A stretch of 64,000 bases of DNA, from the NCBI RefSeq assembly GCF_022317005.1, contig NZ_CP081006.1, positions 4,898,001 to 4,962,000 of the forward strand, written 5' to 3'. Under the pieces are notes generated by a model. The model was given only the letters and a program-made list of their open reading frames with translations, searched no databases and was not told where the DNA came from. This document shows, piece after piece, positions 48,726-59,566 of the stretch (position 1 is the stretch's first letter; every line of letters begins with the position of its first letter). Origin of the DNA: Mycobacterium sp. IDR2000157661. Lineage in GTDB: Bacteria; Actinomycetota; Actinomycetes; Mycobacteriales; Mycobacteriaceae. Position numbers and translations under genes: made by a program.

Positions 48726-49532
48726 GTGACCGAAGCGGCCGGCGAGGGCATGGTGACGACATCGCGCGAAAGTGCGATCCTGCGCGTCACGCTCGACCGG
48801 CCGCACCGTCGAAATGCGCTCAGCCACCGCATGGTTGACGACCTGGTGGCAGCACTGACCGACGCCGCCACCGACGACTCACTGCGCGCCGTCCATATCC
48901 GCGGCGCCGGCGCCGACTTCTGCACGGGAGCGGACTGGGTGGCCACTAACGTCACGGGACAACGCCCGCGCACCGGCGATCTGGTCCGCCGTATCCCTCA
49001 CACCGCGAACCGGGTCGTCGAGCTGGTGCACACGATGCAGCTGCCGGTGGTGTGCAGCGTGCGCGGGTGGGCGGTCGGGCTGGGCTGCAATCTGGCACTG
49101 GCCGCCGACTTCGCGGTCGCCACCGACGACGCGCTGTTCTGGGAGCCGTTCGTCGGCCGCGGTTTCAGCCCGGACTCGGGAGCGACGTGGCTGCTGCCGA
49201 GACTCGTCGGTCCGGCCCGCGCCCGTCGCATGCTGGTGCTCGGCGAGAAGGTGAGCGGCGCCGACGCGGCCGACTGGGGGCTGATCCACCAGGCGGTGCC
49301 CGGCTCCGAACTCGACGCGGTCAGCGACGAACTCGTCGACCGGCTCGCCGCCGGGCCGACGGCCGCGATCGGCCTGACCAAGCAGGGCCTCCACTACGCC
49401 CAGCACGCCTCGCTTGCGCAGGCGATGACACAGGAACTGTTCAACGTCGAGCTGTCTTGCCGGACAACCGATTTCAGAGAGGGACTGGCGGCGTTTCGGA
49501 AGAAGCGCCCGCCGGAGTTCACCGGACGCTGA
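48726..49532 (+). CDS. Enoyl-CoA hydratase/isomerase family protein (array member 1)
   Basis: A 268-residue crotonase: SAILRVTLDRPHRRNALSHR, oxyanion ADFCTGADW, then RGWAVGLGCNLALAADFAVA and FWEPFVGRGFSPDSGATWLLP. Glu lies at the FWEP position usual for one catalytic acid. The start is GTG in a region of strong promoter features (site F). It begins a six-gene plus-strand operon of three crotonases and three AMP-binding ligases. Confidence 0.85.
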   Translation: MTEAAGEGMVTTSRESAILRVTLDRPHRRNALSHRMVDDLVAALTDAATDDSLRAVHIRGAGADFCTGADWVATNVTGQRPRTGDLVRRIPHTANRVVELVHTMQLPVVCSVRGWAVGLGCNLALAADFAVATDDALFWEPFVGRGFSPDSGATWLLPRLVGPARARRMLVLGEKVSGADAADWGLIHQAVPGSELDAVSDELVDRLAAGPTAAIGLTKQGLHYAQHASLAQAMTQELFNVELSCRTTDFREGLAAFRKKRPPEFTGR

Positions 49533-49547
49533 TTCAGGGAAGCAACG

Positions 49548-50351
49548 ATGACATTCGACGACATCATCTACGCGGTCGACGGGCACAAGGCGACCATCAC
49601 GCTGAACCGGCCCGGCGCGCTCAATGCGCTGAGCCCGAACATGATCTCCGAACTGCGCGCCGCCTACCACGAGGCCGAGAACAACGACGACATCTGGATC
49701 GTCATCGTCACCGGGACCGGTCGCGCCTTCTGCACCGGAGCCGACGTCGGCGAGATCCCCGAGGACGGCCGGGTGATCTACGAGCGGCCCTACCTGACCA
49801 CCTATGACCAGTGGGAGGCCCCGCAGGAGGGCACGCCGCCGTTTCGCCGGATGGCCAAGCCGGTGCTCACGGCAGTCAACGGACTGTGCTGCGGCGCCGG
49901 CCTGGATTGGATCACCACCGGTGACATCGCGATCGCCTCGGACAAGGCCACCTTCTTCGATCCGCACGTCAGCATCGGCCTGGTGGCGGGCCGCGAGATG
50001 GTCCGGCTGGCCCGAGTGCTCCCCCGCAACATCGCGCTGCGCATGGCGCTGATGGGCAAGCACGAACGAATGAGCGCCGAGCGGGCCTACGAGCTCGGCA
50101 TGATCAGCGAGGTCGTCGAGCACGACCGGCTGCTCGAACGCGCCCACGAGATCGCCGACATCGTCAACTCGAATGCGCCGCTGGCTGTGCGGGGCACCCG
50201 GCTGGCCGTCCACAAGACCCTCGACCTGCCGCTGCACGAAGCCGAGATCCTCGCCGAGACATTCCGCGAGCGCGTGGTGCGCACCGACGACGCCCGAGAG
50301 GGCCCGAAGGCGTTCATGGAGAAACGCGCACCGAACTGGCGGTGCCGATGA
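49548..50351 (+). CDS. Enoyl-CoA hydratase/isomerase family protein (array member 2)
   Basis: A 267-residue crotonase: ITLNRPGALNALSPNM, RAFCTGADVGEIPED, then NGLCCGAGLDWITTGDIAIA and FFDPHVSIGLVAGREMV. Asp occupies the first catalytic position (FFDP), while a Glu remains in GREMV. It shares this Asp form with the next gene, so the pair may be functionally related. Its TGA overlaps the following ATG. Confidence 0.85.
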   Translation: MTFDDIIYAVDGHKATITLNRPGALNALSPNMISELRAAYHEAENNDDIWIVIVTGTGRAFCTGADVGEIPEDGRVIYERPYLTTYDQWEAPQEGTPPFRRMAKPVLTAVNGLCCGAGLDWITTGDIAIASDKATFFDPHVSIGLVAGREMVRLARVLPRNIALRMALMGKHERMSAERAYELGMISEVVEHDRLLERAHEIADIVNSNAPLAVRGTRLAVHKTLDLPLHEAEILAETFRERVVRTDDAREGPKAFMEKRAPNWRCR

Positions 50352-51133
50352 CCGGCTTCGAGACGATTCGACTCGACGTCGATCCCGTCGATCGCGTCGC
50401 CGCGATCACGCTGAACCGCCCGGACCGGCTCAACGCGTTCGACCGCACCATGTGCGGGGAGATGGCGGAGGCGTGGCGCAGGGTCAGGCTCGACGACTCG
50501 GTCAATGCGATCGTGCTGCGCGCCGCCGGTGATCGTGCGTTCAGCGCGGGCCTGGACGTCAAGACGGCGTTCGGCCAGCCCGACAACGTCTGGCACCACG
50601 AGGATCCGGGCGAGTACCTGAGCCCGAAGTGGCAGAAGATGTGGAAGCCGGTGGTGTGCGCGGTGCAGGGCATCTGCACGGCCGGGGCGTTCTACTTCCT
50701 CAACGAATCCGACGTCGTGATCTGCTCGCAGGACGCCACGTTCTTCGACTCGCACGTCAGCGCCGGCCTGGTGTGCGCTCTGGAGCCGGTCGGGCTGATG
50801 CGCCGGGTGGGCCTCGGCGAGACGCTGCGGATCGCGTTGATGGGCAACGACGAACGGGTGAGCGCGCAGACGGCACTTCGCATCGGCCTGGTGTCGGAGG
50901 TCGTCGAGGCGGATCGCCTCTGGCTGCGCGCACACGAGATCGCAACGGCCATCGCCGCGAAGCCCCCGTCGGCGACACAGGGCACTGTGAAGGCGATCTG
51001 GGAGTCGCTGGAGAAGCCGTACCGCGCGGCCATGGAGCAGAACCTGATCTACACCCGGCTCGGCAACCCGCTGGGACAGGCCGAACTGGCGGCCCGACCC
51101 GCCGATCCGACGAAGTCTCCGAGGATTCGCTGA
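50348..51133 (+). CDS. Enoyl-CoA hydratase/isomerase family protein (array member 3)
   Basis: A 261-residue crotonase: AAITLNRPDRLNAFDRT, DRAFSAGLDVKTAFGQ, QGICTAGAFYFLNESDVVIC and FFDSHVSAGLVCALEPVG. Asp replaces the usual Glu at the first catalytic site. The ATG start overlaps the preceding stop (ATGA), and its own TGA shares one base with the next ATG (TGATG), so translation is coupled through the array. Confidence 0.85.
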   Translation: MTGFETIRLDVDPVDRVAAITLNRPDRLNAFDRTMCGEMAEAWRRVRLDDSVNAIVLRAAGDRAFSAGLDVKTAFGQPDNVWHHEDPGEYLSPKWQKMWKPVVCAVQGICTAGAFYFLNESDVVICSQDATFFDSHVSAGLVCALEPVGLMRRVGLGETLRIALMGNDERVSAQTALRIGLVSEVVEADRLWLRAHEIATAIAAKPPSATQGTVKAIWESLEKPYRAAMEQNLIYTRLGNPLGQAELAARPADPTKSPRIR

Positions 51134-52573
51134 TGCGGGGTCATCCGCTAAGCACGCACATCGCCGACGTCCTGGCCCTGGACCCCTCGGCACGGGCGAT
51201 CGAGTACGACGGAGCGTGGTGCAGTTGGGGTGAGGTCAATGCGCTCGCCAGGCGGATCGCGTCGTTCGCGCCGGCCGGCCGGCGGGTCGGGATGCTGCTG
51301 CGCAACCGCCCCGCGCACGTGGCGGGCCTGCTGGGCGTGCTGGTGGGCGGCGGCACCGCCGTGGTCATCAACCCGACCCGCGGGGACGACCGCGTGCGCG
51401 CCGACATCGACGCACTGCGCCTGCCGCTGATCATCGGCCGGCACGCCGATCTCGCCCGACTCGTGTCCACAACCGACACCACCACCGTGGCGCTGGACGG
51501 CTTCACAACCCCCATCACGGCCGCCGACCTGCCGGGCGCCGCCGACGGGCCCGCGGACATAGCGGTGCGGATGCTCACCAGCGGCACCACTGGACCACCC
51601 AAGCGGATCGATCTGACCTACGACATGCTGGCGTACAGCGTGGTCGGGCCTGCGTTCGAAACGGCGTCCCCACCGCGAACTCTGCGGCGTGGCGTCGCGA
51701 TCGTCAATGCGCCTCTGGTGCATATCGGTGGAGTGTTCCGCGTCCTGCAATCCGTCTGTGCGGGCAGGTCGTTCGCGTTGCTCGATCGCTTCGAGTTGGA
51801 CCGGTGGGCCGACGCCGTGCGCAGGCACAAGCCGGCGGCCGTCTCCCTGGTGCCTGCCGCCCTGCGCGCGGTGCTGCACTCCGATCTGACCCGCGACGAC
51901 CTCGCCGGCGTCCGGGCCGTCACCTGCGGCACTGCGCCGTTGTCCGCCGACGACGCCGACGCGTTCACCGGCAAGTTCGGTATCCCGGTCCTGACCTCCT
52001 ACGCGGCAACCGAATTCGGCGGTGGTGTCGCCGGCTGGACGCTGGCCGACTACCGTGACCACTGGCACGACAAGCGCGGCAGTGTCGGTCGAGCCAGCCC
52101 CGGCGCGCACCTGCGCGTCGTCGACGACGACGGCGATCCGCTGAAACCCGGCGAGGTCGGCCTGCTGGAGGTCAGGCCCGGACAACTGGGCGCCGACGCG
52201 GAGTGGATGCGCACGACCGACCTGGCCCGCATCGACACGGACGGGTTCATCTGGATCGTGGGCCGCGCCGACCAGGCGATCATTCGCGGCGGGTTCAAGG
52301 TGATGCCCGACGACGTGCGCGCCGCGCTGGAGAGCCACCCGGCCGTCCGGGACGCCGCCGTGGTCGGAAGCCGTGACGCTCGGCTCGGGGAAGTCCCTGT
52401 CGCCATGGTCGAGCCCCGCCGGCCCGTCGAGTCGCCACAGCTGATCGACTATCTGCGAAGCAGGTTGGCTCCGTATGAGATTCCGACCCATATAGCGATC
52501 GTTGACCACCTGCCACGCACCCCGTCTGGCAAGCCGGACCTGGCGGCCGTGCGACGATTCTTCACCGGCGACC

Positions 52574-52581
<8 letters not shown>
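51133..52581 (+). CDS. AMP-binding acyl-CoA ligase (array ligase 1)
   Basis: A 482-residue ANL protein. The nucleotide loop is RMLTSGTTGPPKRIDLTY, followed by TSYAATEFGGGVAGW (A5), MRTTDLARIDTDGFIWIVGRADQ and a C-terminal Lys in RTPSGKPDLAAV. It is shorter than full-length FadD proteins (~540), with a compact N-terminal domain starting MRGHPLSTHIADVLALD. TGATG overlap with the upstream crotonase. The next ligase starts within its last eight bases. Confidence 0.87.
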
Positions 52582-54074
<1,493 letters not shown>

Positions 54075-54082
<8 letters not shown>

Positions 54083-55571
54083 CACCATCGACGCGCTGAT
54101 CCGGCGCCGGGCGGCCGACGACGGCGCCAAAGCCGCCGTGATCGATCCGGCCGCGCGCCTCACCTATGCGCAACTCGACCTCAGCACAAGAGAACTCGCC
54201 GCGGGATTGGTCGCGACCGGAGTCAGCAAGGGCACCCGGGTCGGGCTCGTCATGCCCAACGGCGTCGAGTGGGTCCTGATCGCCACGGCGCTGTCCCGCA
54301 TCGGGGCGGTGCTGGTGCCACTGAGCACGCTGCTGCAGCCGCCGGAACTGGCAGCCCAGTTGCGGATGGCCTCGGTGCAATTCCTCATCGCCGTCGAAGA
54401 GTTCCGCGGGCACCGGTACCTCGGCGACGTCGCGAGCTGGCGTTCGAAACTGCCTGCACTTCAAGAGGTCTGGCGCGCCGATGCGTTCACGCCGGCCGCC
54501 GACACCGCTGTGGTCGACGCGCTCGCTGCCACCGTCACGCCGAGCGACACGCTCGCCATCATGTTCACCTCCGGAAGCTGCGGCCCGCCGAAGGGCGTCA
54601 TCCACTCGCACGGTAACGCGCTGGGTGCGGTGCGGTCCGGGCTGCGGGCCCGCTGCGTCGACGCCGACACCCGCCTGTACCTGCCGATGCCGTTCTTCTG
54701 GGTGGGCGGTTTCGGCAGCGGCATCCTGTCGGCGCTGCTGGCCGGGGCCACCCTGGTGACCGAACCGGCGCCGCGTCCGGAAGCGACGCTGCGGCTGCTC
54801 GAACGCGAGCGGGTCACGCTGTTTCGCGGATGGCCCGACCAGGCGGAGGCGTTGGCTCGGGTATCGACGTCGGCGGGTGCGGATCTGTCGACGCTGCGGC
54901 CCGGCAGCCTGGATGCGCTGTTGCCCGACGACGTGCGTCCGGCGCCCGGTGCTCGGGCGAAGCTGTTCGGCATGACCGAATCATTCGGCCCCTACTGCGG
55001 ATTCCCGGCCGACACCGACATGCCGCGGCAGGCGTGGGGCAGTTGCGGCCAGCCGTTCGACGGTATGGAAGTGCGGATCGTCGACCTCGACGGCGGAGCA
55101 CGGGTGGCGTCGGGGACCATCGGCGAGATCCAGATCCGCGGGCCGCACGTCATGCGCGGGATATGCAGGCGCAGCCGCGAGGACGTGTTCACTCCCGACG
55201 GCTACTACCCCACGGGCGATCTCGGCCACCTCGACGACGACGGGTTCCTGTTCTACCACGGCCGCAGCGACGACATGTTCAAGGTGAGTGGCGCGACGGT
55301 CTACCCCAGCGAGGTCGAACAGGCGCTGCGGTCGATCCACGGGGTGCGGGCCGCGTTCGTCACCGATGTGGATGGGTCGGTCGGCGCCGTGGTGATCGCC
55401 GACCGTCCCATCGACGAGTTGCGTGACGAGGCCCGCAAACGGTTGAGCGCGTTCAAGGTGCCGACGGTGTGGGCGGCCGCCGGCTCCGACGACGACATCC
55501 CGCGCAAAGCGACCGGAAAGGTCGACGTGCCCCGCCTGCGGGAAATGCTGGACGCTGCGCGACGAATGTAA
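54075..55571 (+). CDS. AMP-binding acyl-CoA ligase (array ligase 3)
   Basis: A 498-residue ANL protein: IMFTSGSCGPPKGVIHSH loop, FGMTESFGPYCGFP, YYPTGDLGHLDDDGFLFYHGR and ATGKVDVPRL at the C-terminus. Its ATG overlaps the stop of the preceding ligase (ATGACTGA). It is the last gene of the array, followed by an inverted repeat that overlaps its stop. Similarity to ligase 2 suggests tandem duplication with divergence of the substrate pocket. Confidence 0.88.
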
Positions 55572-55617
55572 CCTCATGGCGCTGTTCGGGCGGATCACCG
55601 CCGTGGCGTTACATTCG
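55563..55617. terminator. Long inverted repeat between convergent genes
   Basis: CGAATGTAAC (55563-55572) and GTTACATTCG (55608-55617) are perfect 10-base arms around a 35-base loop that has its own GC-rich pairing. The arms cover the stop of ligase 3 and the last codons of the GntR gene. It could be a bidirectional terminator; a regulator site is possible but less likely at gene ends. Confidence 0.4.
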
Positions 55618-56287
55618 ACGGATTCACCACGCCGCGTTCGGTCAGGTGGTCGATCAGCGGCGCGGCGCCCTCGGCGAGATGTTCGGACATCGCGGTGCGG
55701 GCGAGATCTTCGTCGCGCTGCTGCAGCGCGGTCAGCAGCCGCCGGTGGTGGGCATTGGACTTCTCCGGCCAACCCGCGATGATCGGGAACACGGATTCGG
55801 GTGCGTAACGGGTGATCTGAGACATCAACTGCGCGAGCTTCGGCGAGTCGGCGGCGACGTTGATCGCCCGGTGGAACTCATGGTTGAGCCGGACCGCCCG
55901 CTCGTCGTCGCCGCGCGCGTAGGCGTCCTCCAGGTCGGACTGGATTCGCTGCAGCTCGCGCAACTGCTCGTCGGTGATGTTGGCCGCCGCCCGTGCGGCG
56001 AGCTCACCCCCGATGTAGGCCTGCACGTTCGACACGTCGTTCAGGTCACGACCGGTCACCGGCAAGACGACGAACCCACGTCGCGGCTGCTGGGCCAGCA
56101 GCCCCTCGGCCTTCAGCTCGAACAGCGCCTCGCGCACCGGCGTCACGCTGATGCCCAACTCCGCGGCCAGTTGGTCGAGCCGCACGTACGCACCCGCGGC
56201 ATAGGTGCCGTCGAAGATCCGCTTGCGGACGAAGCGCGCGACGTCCTCGGCCAGCTGCGGGCGAGCGGCGAACTCCGGAACGGTCAC
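55595..56287 (-). CDS. GntR-family regulator, FadR/FCD type
   Basis: A 230-residue regulator: VTVPEFAARPQLAEDVARFV, then KRIFDGTYAAGAYVRLDQLAAELGISVTPVREALFELKAEGLLAQQPRRGFVV and a helical FCD domain with LNHEFHRAINVAADSPKL. The GTG start overlaps none of its neighbours but is two bases from the ACAD stop upstream. A longer in-frame extension is improbable, because it would run into the ACAD coding region. It is the probable regulator of the 56-60 kb beta-oxidation block. Confidence 0.87.
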   Translation of the reverse strand: MTVPEFAARPQLAEDVARFVRKRIFDGTYAAGAYVRLDQLAAELGISVTPVREALFELKAEGLLAQQPRRGFVVLPVTGRDLNDVSNVQAYIGGELAARAAANITDEQLRELQRIQSDLEDAYARGDDERAVRLNHEFHRAINVAADSPKLAQLMSQITRYAPESVFPIIAGWPEKSNAHHRRLLTALQQRDEDLARTAMSEHLAEGAAPLIDHLTERGVVNPSNVTPRR

Positions 56288-56289
56288 GG

Positions 56290-57483
56290 TCAGATCCGGT
56301 AGTCGGCGAGCAGGCGCTTGCTGATGATGTTCTTCTGGATCTCGCTGGTGCCCTCGCCGATCAGCAGGAAAGGCGCATCGCGCATCAACCGCTCGATCTC
56401 GTATTCCTTCGAATAGCCGTAGCCGCCGTGGATCCGGAAGCTCTGCTGTGTCACCTCCGAGCACAGTTCGCTGGCCAGGTACTTCGCCATTCCGGCGGCG
56501 ACGTCGTTGCGGTCACCGGAGTCCTTCAGCCGTGCGGCGTTGACCATCATCAGATGCGCGGCCTCGACTTTCGTGGCCATCTCGGCCAGCTGGAACGCAA
56601 TGGCCTGATGCTCGGCGATCGGTCGGCCGAAAGTGTGTCGCTGCTGGGCGTATCGCACCGCCAGTTCGAACGCCCGGATACCCACCCCGCACGCCCTGGC
56701 AGCTACGTTGACGCGGCCGACCTCGATGCCGTCCATCATCTGGAAGAAGCCCTGACCCGGTGCCTCGCCGAGGATGTCGTCGGCCTTGGCGACGTAGCCG
56801 TCGAAGATCAGCTCGGTGGTGTCGATCCCCTTGTAGCCGAGCTTGTCGAGCTTGCCGGGGATCGTCAGCCCGGGCGCGACTTCGCCGAAGCCGACCGGCT
56901 TTTCGACCAGGAACGCGGTCAGGTTGCGATGCGGTTTGTCCGCGCCCTCGTCGGTCCGCACCAGCACGGCGATCAGCGTGGAACTTCCGCCGTTGGTCAG
57001 CCACATCTTCTGGCCGTCGATCGTGTAGGAGCCGTCGGCACCGCGGGTGGCCCTGGTGCGAATCGCCGCCACGTCCGAGCCGAGTTCCGGTTCGGACATC
57101 GAGAACGCGCCGCGTGTCTCACCGACCGCCATCCGCGGCAGGTACCGCTGTTTCTGCGCATCGGTGCCGTGCTGGCGCAGCATGTAGGCGACGATGAAGT
57201 GGGTGTTGAGCACACCGGAGATGCTCATCCACCCGCGCGCGAGTTCCTCCACGCACAGCGCGTAGGTCAGCAGCGACTCGCCCAGGCCGCCGTACTCCTC
57301 GGGAATCATCAGCCCGAACAGACCCATCTCCCGCATCGCATCGACGATGGGCTGCGGGTAGGTGTCGGTCCTCTCGAACTCGGGAGCATTCGGGATGATC
57401 TCCTTGTCGACGAACTGCCGCACCGTCGCCAGAATCTCCGTCTGCACCTCGGTCAGGCCGAGGGTCTGCGCGAGGCGCGTCAT
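56290..57483 (-). CDS. Acyl-CoA dehydrogenase
   Basis: A 397-residue ACAD: MGLFGLMIPEEYGGLGES, FSMSEPELGSDVAAIRTRA, KMWLTNGGSSTLIAVLVRT and the C-terminal QSFRIHGGYGYSKEYEIERLMRDAPFLLIGEGTSEIQKNIIS. The GTSEIQ segment carries the catalytic Glu region of medium/short-chain dehydrogenases. ATG overlaps the thiolase stop (ATGA). Part of the operon SDR-thiolase-ACAD-GntR. Confidence 0.92.
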   Translation of the reverse strand: MTRLAQTLGLTEVQTEILATVRQFVDKEIIPNAPEFERTDTYPQPIVDAMREMGLFGLMIPEEYGGLGESLLTYALCVEELARGWMSISGVLNTHFIVAYMLRQHGTDAQKQRYLPRMAVGETRGAFSMSEPELGSDVAAIRTRATRGADGSYTIDGQKMWLTNGGSSTLIAVLVRTDEGADKPHRNLTAFLVEKPVGFGEVAPGLTIPGKLDKLGYKGIDTTELIFDGYVAKADDILGEAPGQGFFQMMDGIEVGRVNVAARACGVGIRAFELAVRYAQQRHTFGRPIAEHQAIAFQLAEMATKVEAAHLMMVNAARLKDSGDRNDVAAGMAKYLASELCSEVTQQSFRIHGGYGYSKEYEIERLMRDAPFLLIGEGTSEIQKNIISKRLLADYRI

Positions 57484-58700
57484 GCGCCAACCCTTTCGAA
57501 CACCGCGGCCAGGCCCTGACCGCCGCCGATGCACATGGTCTCCAACCCGTAGCGGGCACCGCGCCTGTTCATCTCCCGCGCCAGCGTGGCCAGCATCCGG
57601 CCACCCGTCGCACCGACCGGGTGTCCGAGCGAGATGCCCGAGCCACGGACGTTCGTGCGATCCCGTTCGGCCGGACCGAATTTCCACTCGCGCATCACCG
57701 CGAGGGCCTGCGCCGCGAACGCCTCGTTCAGCTCGATCACGTCGATGTCACCGAGGGTCAACCCGGCCTTGCTCAACGCCACCTCGGTGGCGGGCACCGG
57801 GCCGATGCCCATGACGTTCGGCGCCACCCCTGCCGAGCCCCACGACACCAGGCGCACCAGCGGGGTCAATCCCAGCTCGCCGGCCTTGTCAGGAGTGGTC
57901 ACCAGGCACATGGACGCGGCGTCGTTCTGGCCACTGGCGTTGCCTGCCGTGACCGTGGCATCCGAATCACTTTTCAGCAGAACGGGTTTCAACTTGGCCA
58001 GCGACTCCACGGAGGTGTCCGCTCGTGGGTGCTCGTCGGTGTCGACGACCTCGTCGCCGTGTCTGGTCGACAGGGTAACGGGCACGATCTCCTCGGCGAG
58101 GACGCCGTCCTTCTGTGCGGCGACGGCCCGATGGTGTGAGCTCACCGCGAGCTCGTCCTGCTCCTGGCGCGAGATGCCGTACTGGCGGCGCAGGTTCTCC
58201 GCCGTCTCCAGCATGCCTCCGGGCACCGGATAGCGGCGACCGCCCGCGGTCGTGCGGCCGCGCGCGAGCCCGTCGTGCACCCGCACCCCGCCGCGGGCCC
58301 CGCCCCACCGCATGTCGGTGGAATAGAACGCGACGTTGCTCATGCTCTCCGCACCGCCCGCTACCACGACATCGTTGTCACCGTTGGCCACCTGCAGGCA
58401 GGCCTGGATGACGGCCTGCAGCCCCGACCCGCATCGCCGGTCGACCTGCATACCCGGCACCGTCACCGGAAGCCCGGCGTCCAGCGCGACCACTCGGCCG
58501 ATGGCCGGCGCCTCACTGCTGGGATAGCAGTGCCCGAGGATCACGTCTTCGATTGCGGCAGAGTCGATCCCGGTCCGGTCGAGCAGGCCCTTGAGGGCGG
58601 TGACGCCGAGATCCACGGCGGTCAGCGACTTGAACATCCCCCCGTAACGGCCGATCGGAGTCCGTACCGGCTCACAGATGACGGCCTCGCGGGCACTCAT
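57480..58700 (-). CDS. Acetyl-CoA acetyltransferase (thiolase)
   Basis: A 406-residue thiolase with all three active-site motifs: MQVDRRCGSGLQAVIQACLQ (Cys nucleophile), GSGISLGHPVGATGGRM (His) and LETMCIGGGQGLAAVFE (Cys). It is closer to degradative/biosynthetic type-II thiolases than the copy at 45073. Start MSAREAVICEPVRTPIGRYGG is usual for the family. It overlaps both neighbours by four bases. Confidence 0.92.
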   Translation of the reverse strand: MSAREAVICEPVRTPIGRYGGMFKSLTAVDLGVTALKGLLDRTGIDSAAIEDVILGHCYPSSEAPAIGRVVALDAGLPVTVPGMQVDRRCGSGLQAVIQACLQVANGDNDVVVAGGAESMSNVAFYSTDMRWGGARGGVRVHDGLARGRTTAGGRRYPVPGGMLETAENLRRQYGISRQEQDELAVSSHHRAVAAQKDGVLAEEIVPVTLSTRHGDEVVDTDEHPRADTSVESLAKLKPVLLKSDSDATVTAGNASGQNDAASMCLVTTPDKAGELGLTPLVRLVSWGSAGVAPNVMGIGPVPATEVALSKAGLTLGDIDVIELNEAFAAQALAVMREWKFGPAERDRTNVRGSGISLGHPVGATGGRMLATLAREMNRRGARYGLETMCIGGGQGLAAVFERVGA

Positions 58701-59446
58701 ATGTGCCGTCCGCCCGTCACCTCGAGGACCGTGCCGGTCATGTACGACGACAGGTCGCTGGCCAAGAACAGCGCTACCTTGGCGACCTCGTCGGGCTCAC
58801 CGGCGCGGCCCATCGGCACCTCGGCCAGCTTCTGTTCCCAGATGTGTTGCGGCATGGCCTCCGTCATCGCCGATCTGATCAGGCCCGGCTGAATCGCGTT
58901 GACCCGCACACCGAGGTGGGCCAGTTCCTTGGCGGCCGCCTTGGTCATCCCGACGATGCCGGCCTTGGCCGCCGAGTAGTTGGTCTGGCCGACGAGGCCG
59001 ATCTTGCCGGAGATCGACGACATGTTCACGATGGCTCCGCGCTTGTTCTCCCGCATGACCGCCGCCGCGGCCTTCAACCCGTTCCACGTGCCCTTCAGGT
59101 GCACGGCGATGACCTGATCGAACTGCTCCTCGGTCATCTTGCGCAGTGTGGCGTCGCGGGTGATCCCGGCGTTGTTGACCATCACGTCCAACCGCCCGAA
59201 GCGTTCCAGCGCGGTGTTCACCAGCGCCTCGACATCGGCGGCGGCGGTCACATCGCTGCGTACCGCGACCGCCGCCGGATCTTTCGAGGGGCCGGCCAGC
59301 CGCTGGGCGGCGGCCTCGGTCGCGGCCGGATCGAGGTCGCCGAGCACCACCCGGGCGCCCTCATCGATGAACTTCGCCGCGATCGCGTAGCCGAGGCCCT
59401 GCGCGCCTCCGGTGACGACCGCCGTCTGACCCGTCAACAACGACAC
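58697..59446 (-). CDS. SDR, FabG-like 3-oxoacyl reductase/3-hydroxyacyl-CoA dehydrogenase
   Basis: A 249-residue FabG-like SDR: AVVTGGAQGLGYAIAAKF, VNNAGITRDATLRKM, NMSSISGKIGLVGQTNYSAAKAG and a C-terminal SSYMTGTVLEVTGGRHI. All catalytic residues (Asn, Ser, Tyr, Lys) are present. GTG start (VSLLTGQT). It begins the minus-strand operon and is divergent from the ACAD at 59567, with the palindrome at 59498-59516 between them. Asp in GDLDPAA suggests NAD preference. Confidence 0.9.
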   Translation of the reverse strand: MSLLTGQTAVVTGGAQGLGYAIAAKFIDEGARVVLGDLDPAATEAAAQRLAGPSKDPAAVAVRSDVTAAADVEALVNTALERFGRLDVMVNNAGITRDATLRKMTEEQFDQVIAVHLKGTWNGLKAAAAVMRENKRGAIVNMSSISGKIGLVGQTNYSAAKAGIVGMTKAAAKELAHLGVRVNAIQPGLIRSAMTEAMPQHIWEQKLAEVPMGRAGEPDEVAKVALFLASDLSSYMTGTVLEVTGGRHI

Positions 59447-59497
59447 TGCACACCCTTCTTCCCTGGTCCGGCGCCGTAAGGGCCGGTTCAATCGCAC

Positions 59498-59516
59498 ATC
59501 ATATTTCATATATGAT
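59498..59516. promoter_or_regulatory. AT-rich palindrome in the FabG/ACAD divergent promoter
   Basis: ATCATAT-TTCAT-ATATGAT has perfect 7-base arms. It is 52 bases before the SDR start (minus) and 51 before the ACAD start (plus), so it is central. It differs from the TACTGT sites of the neighbouring island and probably binds the GntR regulator at 55595. Confidence 0.5.
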
Positions 59517-59566
59517 CGCCCCCCAGATGGCGTATGCGCGTACGCCCAAGAGGAGGAGCATCGGTC

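Noticed and set aside
59534..59566. Upstream ATG as start of the ACAD at 59567
   Set aside because: The strong AGGAGGAG site lies inside this extension and is ideally placed for the GTG at 59567; the extra residues (MRVRPRGGASV) do not look like an ACAD N-terminus.
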